From NCBI GenBank assembly GCA_045628945.1, contig JAZQQG010000039.1, forward strand, positions 1 to 64,000: a stretch of DNA of 64,000 nucleotides, given 5' to 3'. Made by a program: the position numbers and the translations under genes. This document shows positions 1 to 7,823 of the stretch, piece by piece; position 1 is the first letter of the stretch; every line of letters begins with the position of its first letter. The notes under the pieces were generated by a model. It had not been told where the DNA came from. It did no database searches and saw nothing but the letters and a program-made list of their open reading frames with translations. This DNA is from RGIG4034 sp045628945. GTDB lineage: Bacteria; Bacillota; Clostridia; Lachnospirales; Lachnospiraceae.

Positions 1-94
1 AATTTTCATCTTTGATACCTTCCGGTGTCTCTGGCCATTTACCTTCATGATACAGATCAATACATTCTAAAATAAATTCTTTACTGTAACGCAT
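1..94 (-). CDS. IS3-family transposase OrfA, N-terminal fragment (continues off left edge)
   Basis: Thirty-one codons are visible from an ATG at 94 and the frame is open to the window edge. The start MRYSKEFILECIDLYHEGKW and the following PETPEGIKDEN resemble the N-terminal helix-turn-helix part of IS3/IS150 OrfA proteins, which bind the element ends. No stop is visible, so this is only the beginning of the gene. Whether the rest of the element is intact cannot be judged. Confidence 0.6.
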   Translation of the reverse strand, partial: MRYSKEFILECIDLYHEGKWPETPEGIKDEN

Positions 95-135
95 AAAAAT
101 ACCCCTTTCTCTGGTTGTCCAGAAAAAGGGGTACA
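1..135 (-). mobile_element. One end of an IS150/IS3-like insertion sequence (cut by window edge)
   Basis: The window opens inside an insertion sequence. Read on the minus strand the end begins TGTACCCC and runs into an inverted repeat (ACCCCTTTCTCTGG against CCAGAAAAAGGGGT, positions 101-132) just before a transposase start at 94. IS150-group elements have this layout: a TGTAC... tip, a short inverted end, then orfA within about 40 bases. The exact tip could be 135 or a few bases further out; the other end lies outside the window, so target duplication cannot be tested here. Confidence 0.6.
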
Positions 136-808
136 TATCAATTTAGCAGATAAGATGGCTTTATTCATATTTCCGGGATGGTCCATATTCTCCTTGCACT
201 AAAAGGTGTAAACGAGATGTAGACTAATCATCAAATGTTCTCAAAGCGTTAATTTTACTGCATTTTCAACCTATCGTATGCAAAGTGCCTCAGCAGACAA
301 ACAGTACTTTTATCATTATCACATACTCTCTTTTCTATGTTCTAAAATCATGCTCTGTAAAAGGTGTAAGCAAGGTGTAAAACAAGCCTTCCATACACAG
401 GAAACCGCGTATTTAAGCCATTCTTGGCTCTATTCACAAATCCTGCCGTGGCAAACGAAAAGCACACGAATACTCATATTTTTCCTTTGCTTGCCGTAAT
501 ATACCGTGAAATGCCGCATTTTCGGCGTTCATCTTTGGTATGAGTAATGTTAAAATGATATCCTGACATCTTCAACTATTACATTTTTCGGCAACTCAAT
601 CTAGAGACTCTAAAATTGCTTTGCAATTTTATCGTTAAAATGATGCTACTTCGTAACATCATTTTATATTGTGGCATATTCACGCATCGAAAAGTAGTAA
701 AATCGTAGTTAATTTCAGAGTGTGTTACTACTCAGCTGTTTCTTACTAATCCTACCAATGACAAATAAAGTGATTTCGAACGAGAAAAACTCAAATTCTA
801 TTAATTCG
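136..808. other. AT-rich non-coding stretch between IS end and unknown gene
   Basis: About 670 bases with no convincing gene. The only sizeable open frame (278-499) has no ribosome site and no recognisable sequence. GGTGTAA occurs three times (205-211, 363-369, 374-380) without a clear period. Two close hairpins lie at 612-666 and are listed separately. The stretch is downstream of the unknown minus-strand gene that ends at 809. Confidence 0.5.
612..666. repeat. Two adjacent palindromic hairpins
   Basis: The first is AAAATTGC-TTT-GCAATTTT (612-630), a perfect 8-bp stem. Five bases later comes TAAAATGATGCTA-CTTCG-TAACATCATTTTA, a stem of about 13 bp with one mismatch. They lie 140-200 bases past the stop of the minus-strand gene at 809 and could act as a bidirectional terminator, or be a palindromic repeat brought in with the IS. 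Neither has a clean long T-run. Confidence 0.45.
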
Positions 809-3013
809 TCATTTTCGATTAACGAGCATCGCGCCCACGTTTTTCATTTCGGCGTTTTCATTAATTTCATTAATTGTTTTCTCTAATTCCCTACGTCCTT
901 CAGCTGTTATTTTTCTTTGTATTGTTAATACGCCATCACTATTTACACCTTCAAATTCTCCATAGCATTCTTCTGCAACCCACAAGTAATCTTGTTTTGT
1001 TTCATCTACAATATTTGATAATCTCATCTTTCCAAGCAATTCTTTTTCAGCTCTTTGATTATTTACAAAAACCAAAATATGTTCCTTTTCTAAAATCTTA
1101 TCCATTAACAAATCTGTATCCATACACATTGAAAAAATAACAAACGCATCAACATTATGATTCTCCATCGGATTTTTATATAAATAACCATGATGTTTAT
1201 TAACCATATATGAAATGTATTCTTCTCTCGATGTACCGTAGTTTATCATTATAAAGCCTATATTAACGTCATCATCTTTATCATCACATTTTTCATATAT
1301 CTTCTTTATGTTTTTTGAAACTTGTCTATAATTTGATTTTAGTGCGATTGATTTCTTCCGAATATCTTCAGGAACAATTTCAGACTCATCACATGCTGGA
1401 AAATAATTCTTATAAAACAACTGTCCATCTTTCATCTTGAATAAATTAATTTTATCAGCATATTCTGGTTCACACTCTAGTGCCTTAACTTCAATATTTA
1501 TTTTTTTCCCATCTTTCATCAGAAAAGCATATTCAAATCGCTTATTGTTGCTTCCATTCGGTTCATACTCTAAATTATCAAAATTAGTATATTCATTCGA
1601 ATAACAAAACAATCCAAATATAATATATAGAAAAATCTCTAGTTCACTAAAACCTTCATTAAATAGTTTCAATGAAAATGAATTGTTTACTTGAGAGATA
1701 AGTTTTTTCTCAACCATGTCAATCATCATTTCGGTATTATGCAAATACTTTGGAACAATATACAAACAATAAGCTAACGAAAATGCAATTCCATCAAACA
1801 TAAATTCAGGTTGCCTAAAAGGATGATTAATCGGGTACTTCTTGCTTATTACACCAAACAGATAATTATACTGTCCAATCATTCCATTAATGAATTCATC
1901 ATAATTATTTGAAAAAGCCGTAACAAGTCTCTCATTTTGAATTAACTGTGCTTTTATAAAACTCTCGATAAAAAGGTCCTTAAATTCACTATTACATATA
2001 CCTTTGTATTTTTCTGACCATCTGGTTACAGTAGCATTAACCATATTCAATAATTCACTATCAGCAACATTATAAAATCCTACTTTCGAAATAAAATCGC
2101 ATTCATTCAATTGGCTCCATATTTTAAACGATATCGAACTTTTGAATTCATCAATGTGAAACTTGCGATAATAGTCTTTTCGCACTATTTCTAAAAAATT
2201 GCCTAACAGCAGAAATTGTGCATTCTTTTTGTATACCATAATATCGCTAATTTCTTCCCTTGCTGTTTCTTCAATTCCATATTCTGTTTGCAAAATTTTA
2301 TTTTCCAATAATCCGCTCTTTTCAGAGTAAAGTATTTTAGGAAGTGAGTTAATAGAGTAATTATCATCAGAATCTGCTGAATGGTAAAACACAATCGCGT
2401 TAAAGTCTTTTTTCTGAGCCACCTGCAAATGTGTGGACATATTAATACTTTCTACTATCCTATCTAATTCTAAATCAATGCAAGACATTCCGAATATATC
2501 CAATACTTCATTTAAGCCCGACACATCAGTTCTAGTCATTGCTGTTTCCAACTCGACAAACTTTTTACCAGACTGTAGCAGCCTAACTTTTTTTCTCATA
2601 TCTAAATATACAAATGAAATTCGTCCTTCTATTCCATTCGAAAATGAAACCAAAAATTCATGATAAAAGTCATTTATAATATTCCAACGCACACTTTGTG
2701 TCTTTTCTCCGAAAAAAATGCAAGAAAATAATAATGCTAAAATGTTACTATATCTAAACAGGAACTCTTCATTATTCTTTGTATTGAAATATGAATCAAT
2801 CAGTGTTGTTCTCGCCTTTTCACCAAACCAATATTCATAGGTCGCAATATTTTTCAAACAGTTCGCTGAAAAAGTCAAATACTGATTTTCGCAATATTTG
2901 ACAAACCCATTCTCATTATCAATTTTAGCCCACTCACTCTTAGCCAATGACCCACGCCGCAACAAATGATTTCTATCATATTTATCAAAATAATGTGTGT
3001 CCCACAAATTCAC
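809..3013 (-). CDS. Unknown 734-residue protein with candidate PD-(D/E)xK nuclease motif
   Basis: I do not recognise the family. The protein is soluble, mostly helical in appearance, with no signal peptide. Near residues 493-512 a hydrophobic strand FEYAFLMKDGKK is followed by INIEVKALE, which fits the core of PD-(D/E)xK (restriction-endonuclease-like) nucleases: strand, turn, then hydrophobic-E-x-K at E508/K510, with further acidic residues at E493 and E513. Another hydrophobic strand, NIGFIMINYG (584-593), follows as expected for such a fold. The first ~450 residues are unassigned. The start is GTG behind AGAGGAG. The gene is strikingly AT-rich compared with everything after 3.3 kb and sits beside an IS end, suggesting recent acquisition. 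A defence or restriction role is inference only. Confidence 0.55.
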   Translation of the reverse strand: MNLWDTHYFDKYDRNHLLRRGSLAKSEWAKIDNENGFVKYCENQYLTFSANCLKNIATYEYWFGEKARTTLIDSYFNTKNNEEFLFRYSNILALLFSCIFFGEKTQSVRWNIINDFYHEFLVSFSNGIEGRISFVYLDMRKKVRLLQSGKKFVELETAMTRTDVSGLNEVLDIFGMSCIDLELDRIVESINMSTHLQVAQKKDFNAIVFYHSADSDDNYSINSLPKILYSEKSGLLENKILQTEYGIEETAREEISDIMVYKKNAQFLLLGNFLEIVRKDYYRKFHIDEFKSSISFKIWSQLNECDFISKVGFYNVADSELLNMVNATVTRWSEKYKGICNSEFKDLFIESFIKAQLIQNERLVTAFSNNYDEFINGMIGQYNYLFGVISKKYPINHPFRQPEFMFDGIAFSLAYCLYIVPKYLHNTEMMIDMVEKKLISQVNNSFSLKLFNEGFSELEIFLYIIFGLFCYSNEYTNFDNLEYEPNGSNNKRFEYAFLMKDGKKINIEVKALECEPEYADKINLFKMKDGQLFYKNYFPACDESEIVPEDIRKKSIALKSNYRQVSKNIKKIYEKCDDKDDDVNIGFIMINYGTSREEYISYMVNKHHGYLYKNPMENHNVDAFVIFSMCMDTDLLMDKILEKEHILVFVNNQRAEKELLGKMRLSNIVDETKQDYLWVAEECYGEFEGVNSDGVLTIQRKITAEGRRELEKTINEINENAEMKNVGAMLVNRK

Positions 3014-3036
3014 CCTTCCACTTCTCCTCTAGATTG

Positions 3037-3207
3037 CTAATTAACTAAGTATCTCCAAAACTTTATCATTCTCTCTGTAAACTGTGCTGAATTATTCCTC
3101 GATTTTTGAACATTAATCTGCATTTCTGGATGCCCCGCAACTGTAAGTTCCTCCACTTCAGTAACAGTTCCTTTATATGTAGAATAATCTTCAGCTTGTA
3201 AAATCAT
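3037..3207 (-). CDS. Small 56-residue ORF upstream of the nuclease-like gene
   Basis: An ATG at 3207 opens a 56-residue frame that begins MILQAEDYSTYKGTVTEVEE and stops 23 bases before the GTG of the 734-residue gene. It has the same AT-rich composition, so the two may form one unit. No clear ribosome site precedes the ATG, and an in-frame stop lies one codon before it. Immediately upstream, at about 3272, another short frame (MSEVVMDGRQL) starts behind AGGA and stops early, so this could also be the tail of a decayed gene. No function can be given. Confidence 0.35.
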   Translation of the reverse strand: MILQAEDYSTYKGTVTEVEELTVAGHPEMQINVQKSRNNSAQFTERMIKFWRYLVN

Positions 3208-3315
3208 CAGTCATCAAACAACCATAAATGAACTGCAAACTAAAGCTGTCTACCATCCATAACAACTTCTGACATCTTATTCCTGTGTGGATCTTATATT
3301 CTTTTAGCCTTTCCG

Positions 3316-5058
3316 TTAGCAGACCTTGCCCCTATTTGCCCATTCGACGATATTGGAAATATCCTTTATTGCAAGTACAATCTTGGATTGATCGTTCTGA
3401 GAATAACAGAAGTTGAATCGATAGCAGGCGATACTTCCGTCGTCTCGAAGAACATGATGGAAATAGGATAACAGTTCCTGATCTTTCAGCTTTTCAATGA
3501 TATTTTCCAGACGGGCATTCTGGGCAAAAGCCTCTCGCTCTTCCGGGACAATGACATGCTGAAGCATGAGCTTATTGCCTTCCTCATAGGATATATCCTC
3601 AATTTCCTTGAAAATTTTAAGTTCGTGTGAAAATACATCCTTCATATGAACTCGCTGTGTCTCCAGATCCAGCAATCCGATCATACTGTACTCTTCGCGA
3701 AGACCTGCGATCATTTGGAATTCGTCGGTCATTTCCTGTCTTTGCTCCATACGCTTCGACATTCCGGCATCCAGATCCTGAGAGTAATAGATAACCTTGG
3801 ATACTTCGCCGGCGGAGATTTCCATTCTCCAGAAAACGGCCTCTCTCCAATCTCCGTTTGTCAGCTGGTACGCACAGGATATGTGATCCTCTTCCAGCAA
3901 TCGTTTCTTTAAGGTTTCGATGGATCCGATTTCTTCCCGCAGCTTTTGAAATTCACTTGCAACATAGGTTCTTGTAAAATACATATTTCTGAGAGAATAT
4001 ACGCCTCGTTCCGCCTCATTTTCCGCAATGCTGGTTTCGCTTTTTTTCATGATGCGGTATTCATCCAATTCAAGATCGATAAGTAAAAGTGCCTCATAGG
4101 AGTCCGTCAGAACCTTTACCAGTGCATCCATCTCTTTCTTGAAGTTTACCTCGGCAATCGCTCTCTTAAATTGCGGGAATTTTTTATAGAAATCCTGCTT
4201 GTCCGCATACATGTTCTGCTCGGCAACGGTGGTAACCGTTTCAAGCTCATTCGTAATGCCATAGAAATAGCCAATGGAAGCAGTCGGAACAGAATCTGCC
4301 TTAATCAGTTCCTCAAAGGCCTTGGTCCTCTGATAGAAATCCTCTTCCGTACCGCCATTGCACACAACGATGAATTCGTCACCGCTGACACGATAACAGT
4401 TCCAGTCATAGAATGCTTTTTTTAACTTCTCGGCAAAGGTGCGAATATAATGATTTCCCGCCTCATGCCCTTCCGTATCATTTACATATTTAAGGCGGTT
4501 CAGATCGCCAAACATTACACCAATCGGCTTTTCACACAGACTTGCTGCAAAGGAATTACAAAACGAGCGGTAAGAATAGAAATTTGCAAGTCCCGTCATG
4601 GTATCATAATTACAATAGAATTCCAGCTCTTTATTATGCTCGAGTTCTTTTACATAGGCATCATGCACGTCCTGAATATATAAAATGACAATCTGATTAT
4701 CCTTTCGATACTCGGAGGACTTCATGATTTCCATGACAACCCATCTGAATTCGCCATTCGTCATTCTGCGGTAACGAAAGCGCATTCGGTCATCACTCTG
4801 CGCGAAATGAGATTTGATATTATCGATATCCGTGAACTTAAGATAGGTATCACGGTCTTTGGGGTCCACCTGACCAGTCAGAGCAAACTGCTTGAGCCAT
4901 TCCGATATTTTGTGGGAGTATCCCTTCTGTGCATTCCTTTCCGTTGCATACATTTTCAATTCCGTATGCGAATCTTCGGTCAGATTAATTCTTAAAATCT
5001 TGTGATAGTTATTCGCCAATAACTGGAGAGAATCTTCCAGCGTAAATTTGCCGTCCAT
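3316..5058 (-). CDS. GGDEF-domain protein with three PAS-like sensor modules
   Basis: A probable diguanylate cyclase of 580 residues without membrane segments. The GGDEF domain spans about 150-300, with the signature as SGDEF (225-229) and the preceding FGDLNRLKYVND block intact; an S in the first position is tolerated in active cyclases. Around it sit three similar modules (about 10-135, 310-430, 448-575), each with a hydrophobic LLxIDL-type strand, a helix-rich middle, a basic NGxxR strand and a final YxQD-type strand. This looks like a repeated PAS-like sensory fold. The protein at 58320 shares the module and layout. ATG at 5058 lies behind a G-rich leader. It is divergent from the lipoprotein gene. 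Confidence 0.85.
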   Translation of the reverse strand: MDGKFTLEDSLQLLANNYHKILRINLTEDSHTELKMYATERNAQKGYSHKISEWLKQFALTGQVDPKDRDTYLKFTDIDNIKSHFAQSDDRMRFRYRRMTNGEFRWVVMEIMKSSEYRKDNQIVILYIQDVHDAYVKELEHNKELEFYCNYDTMTGLANFYSYRSFCNSFAASLCEKPIGVMFGDLNRLKYVNDTEGHEAGNHYIRTFAEKLKKAFYDWNCYRVSGDEFIVVCNGGTEEDFYQRTKAFEELIKADSVPTASIGYFYGITNELETVTTVAEQNMYADKQDFYKKFPQFKRAIAEVNFKKEMDALVKVLTDSYEALLLIDLELDEYRIMKKSETSIAENEAERGVYSLRNMYFTRTYVASEFQKLREEIGSIETLKKRLLEEDHISCAYQLTNGDWREAVFWRMEISAGEVSKVIYYSQDLDAGMSKRMEQRQEMTDEFQMIAGLREEYSMIGLLDLETQRVHMKDVFSHELKIFKEIEDISYEEGNKLMLQHVIVPEEREAFAQNARLENIIEKLKDQELLSYFHHVLRDDGSIACYRFNFCYSQNDQSKIVLAIKDISNIVEWANRGKVC

Positions 5059-5241
5059 ACGTCCGCCGCCTTTTCATGAAGGATATAATTGTTTGTAAAA
5101 ATGAATTATTTTTACGGTTGTTATATCGGCAAAAAAATAATATTTTATAACGGTGTATCTTTTAACGGATTTACTATTTTGTGTGCAACTGATAATATTT
5201 TTTGGGGAAGATATGCAGAATTCGCCGAAAGGAGATCCCTC

Positions 5242-7818
5242 ATGAGAAAAAAGTATAGTGTGGCAATCGGTTTGATAATCTTGCTTTTGGCGTCTGTTGC
5301 CTGCGGCAGGTCAAAAAATACAAACATCCCAAAGGACGAACCTGTGCCGGGTACGGTATCTTCTCATGCAGATTATTTTAAGGTGCCCTATGTATCCACC
5401 TATTATTTTAACCCAAAACCCTCCATTCATGACGATATTCGGATTCCCTTATATATTACGGACAGTGAGCAATCGGAATACCTGAGTAACGATACGGATG
5501 CAAGGCTTGATTTAATCTACACCATAGATGGATGTTCTGCTACCGTAAAGGATATTCCCCTGGGGGACTATACCTTAACCATCGGGAAGCTGGAGGAGGG
5601 AATCCATACGATTTCCGTGCAGACCCTGGATCGAGGGACGGGATTAAAATCCCATGAGCTTTTTAATGAATTGTGGGTGATTGACCCGGAAAAAGAGGAG
5701 ATTACTTCCGAGCAGACCTATTACATGACGGAGGCCGATCTTACCGAATACAATATTAACAACCAAAACAGTACGGACCCTGCGGACTGCATTTCTACCC
5801 GGGATGGACTGAATCGATTGTTTGCAGAGGTACAGGAAAGCGGATACCGGAAGATTCTTCTTTTGCCGGGTACGTATCGGATTAACGGGGAGAAAACGGA
5901 TCCGGCTTATGACAGCACGCAGGTTTTCTATATCTCCATTCCGACGCATTTCACGGTTGATATGAACGGAAGCACCTTTAAGCTGGATACCATAGTAAGC
6001 GACAACCAGGGCTGTATTGTTCAGATAAACAATGCCGTGGATTCCCATCTGATGAACGGCACTTTAGAGGGGGACCGTTTCGAACGGAAAGCCCTTGGCT
6101 TAGAGTCCGAGGAAGCGAATCGGGATTGTAAGGGAGAGCCGATCAATACCCTTCTGATGCAGGGTTGTAAATATTCCTCCGTCTGTAATCTTACTGTAAA
6201 AAATACAACCGGACATGCGGTAGGTTCCGGGGGAATTTTCGGACCGGAATACACGATGATTTCGCAGGTTACCGATACGGCAATTTTTGACGGAACGGAG
6301 GTGGATAGCGATGTGTGCACCACAAGTTCCATGATTGATTTGGCGCCGATTATGGCATGGGAGGAATTTGACGGTTATATTTTTGTCGCACACCTGTTAG
6401 GGTACAAGGGAATACAGGGGAAATCACCGATAGAATATGTTTCTTTCTACGATGAGAACCAAAACTATCTGGATACCGTTGTAGGGTATCAGTACAGAAA
6501 ACTTCGGGTTCCGACCGGGGCAAGATACTTAAGAGCCACCTTCCTTGGTAAGATTGAAACCACCGGTTATGAGCATACGGTGACCGTATATACACAGCAT
6601 CTCGGAGATTATATTTCCTATCAAAACATTGATTTCTACGATACGAGAACCACCGCTTTGGTCGCCTCCTGCGGAAGCAACATTCTGATCGAGGGATGTA
6701 CCTATACCCGGTGCGGCTGCAGCATTACGCCGGTTGCCGTCGATTTTGAAGAGGGCGGCGAGGAATGTCAGGATTTGTATTATCGGAACAATGTTGTACG
6801 GGAGAATGTAGATACCAACACGGGAACCGTTGTGGATTGTGCGGGGTATAATCATGTCTATGAGGGGAATCGTGGACATGCCATTGAAATAAGAAATCGT
6901 GTGATGGGAGGGGTCTTTCGAGACACCGAGGATGAAGCCTCGAATGTAATATGGTTTCTGGGAACAGAAAAGACGGGAAAATATGGACGTGTGTATCGCA
7001 ACGATTGCGGATACATACAGTTTAGTGATGCGAGCCTGTCCGAAGAATGCAGAGCACAGGCCGTAACGCTTAAGGTCAAGAATTGTACCATTCATTGCGG
7101 AGGGTATTCCGAAGGGGTAGTGGCGGTGGCCGATAAAGTCCTGTATGAGGATTGTACGTTTCCGAATTTCTTTGGAGAAAAGGCGACCTTTTATTCCTGC
7201 ACCTTGCAGCCTGCGGGCGAGCTGGGAGTCGATCTGCGATTCCATGACTGCACCTTTCAGGTGATCGAGGGGGATGCAGATGAACTATCCCTGGATTTGC
7301 CTTATATCAGCGATCGTCTTTTTGAGCGTTGTCGTTTCGAGGGAAAAACGATTCTGGGGAGTCGTGCCTATCGGTTGGGCTTTAGCCTCGGTACCTTCAC
7401 TCAACGCGAATTCGATAATCTGACCATCTACCTAAGAGCGGAAGAGGTGATGGCTCCGACAATCTTTGAGGACTGTACCATTCATTCCGATGCGGAGAAT
7501 TTCATCTATGTCGGAGCGTTTTCCGGGGATTGCAACCCCGTGGATCTGCAATTTAGGAATTGCAGAATCTCACAATCCGGAGAGGGAAGTCTCATATTCT
7601 TCTATGCCAAGCCTTCCGAAGGAAGTAGACTTCTGTTTGACCACTGTACCGTGAACAAAGACCGGGGGGCGCTTCTTCGATTCGACGAGTCGGACCTTGC
7701 CGGCGTAAAAGAACAGGTACGCCTGGATCTTCGTTTCGTGAAATCCACAATAAATCCCGACCTTATCATTGATACGGCCGGGATCGAAGAGGAGCAAATT
7801 CAGATTTGTTATGAGTAG
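5242..7818 (+). CDS. Large surface lipoprotein with right-handed beta-helix repeats
   Basis: The product is 858 residues from the ATG at 5242, chosen because AAAGGAG precedes it and it opens a classic lipoprotein signal (MRKKYSVAIGLI, hydrophobic core, SVAC lipobox). An in-frame earlier start would put 51 useless residues in front. After a beta-rich N-terminal domain, the middle and C-terminal parts are repeated short strands with turns such as ILIEGCTYTRCG, VLYEDCTFPNFFG, LFERCRFEGKT, TIFEDCTIHS and LLFDHCTVNKD, typical of parallel beta-helix (pectin-lyase-like) proteins. The LLLPGTYRI strand is the usual start of such a solenoid. It may bind or cleave a polysaccharide at the cell surface, but no catalytic triad was identified. 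The stop is just before the convergent HD-GYP gene. Confidence 0.75.
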   Translation: MRKKYSVAIGLIILLLASVACGRSKNTNIPKDEPVPGTVSSHADYFKVPYVSTYYFNPKPSIHDDIRIPLYITDSEQSEYLSNDTDARLDLIYTIDGCSATVKDIPLGDYTLTIGKLEEGIHTISVQTLDRGTGLKSHELFNELWVIDPEKEEITSEQTYYMTEADLTEYNINNQNSTDPADCISTRDGLNRLFAEVQESGYRKILLLPGTYRINGEKTDPAYDSTQVFYISIPTHFTVDMNGSTFKLDTIVSDNQGCIVQINNAVDSHLMNGTLEGDRFERKALGLESEEANRDCKGEPINTLLMQGCKYSSVCNLTVKNTTGHAVGSGGIFGPEYTMISQVTDTAIFDGTEVDSDVCTTSSMIDLAPIMAWEEFDGYIFVAHLLGYKGIQGKSPIEYVSFYDENQNYLDTVVGYQYRKLRVPTGARYLRATFLGKIETTGYEHTVTVYTQHLGDYISYQNIDFYDTRTTALVASCGSNILIEGCTYTRCGCSITPVAVDFEEGGEECQDLYYRNNVVRENVDTNTGTVVDCAGYNHVYEGNRGHAIEIRNRVMGGVFRDTEDEASNVIWFLGTEKTGKYGRVYRNDCGYIQFSDASLSEECRAQAVTLKVKNCTIHCGGYSEGVVAVADKVLYEDCTFPNFFGEKATFYSCTLQPAGELGVDLRFHDCTFQVIEGDADELSLDLPYISDRLFERCRFEGKTILGSRAYRLGFSLGTFTQREFDNLTIYLRAEEVMAPTIFEDCTIHSDAENFIYVGAFSGDCNPVDLQFRNCRISQSGEGSLIFFYAKPSEGSRLLFDHCTVNKDRGALLRFDESDLAGVKEQVRLDLRFVKSTINPDLIIDTAGIEEEQIQICYE

Positions 7819-7823
7819 CGGGA

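Noticed and set aside
278..499. 73-residue open frame in the left spacer
   Set aside because: No ribosome site, odd composition, no recognisable motif; AT-rich spacer gives such frames by chance.
4372..4386. SGDEF as an inactive cyclase signature
   Set aside because: A small residue in the first position is found in active enzymes and the rest of the site is intact.
5059..5241. c-di-GMP riboswitch upstream of the lipoprotein or GGDEF genes
   Set aside because: None of the conserved riboswitch blocks was found in this or other leaders of c-di-GMP genes.
6529..7245. 238-residue frame opposite the beta-helix lipoprotein
   Set aside because: Lies wholly inside a well-supported gene on the other strand and shows no domain or ribosome site.
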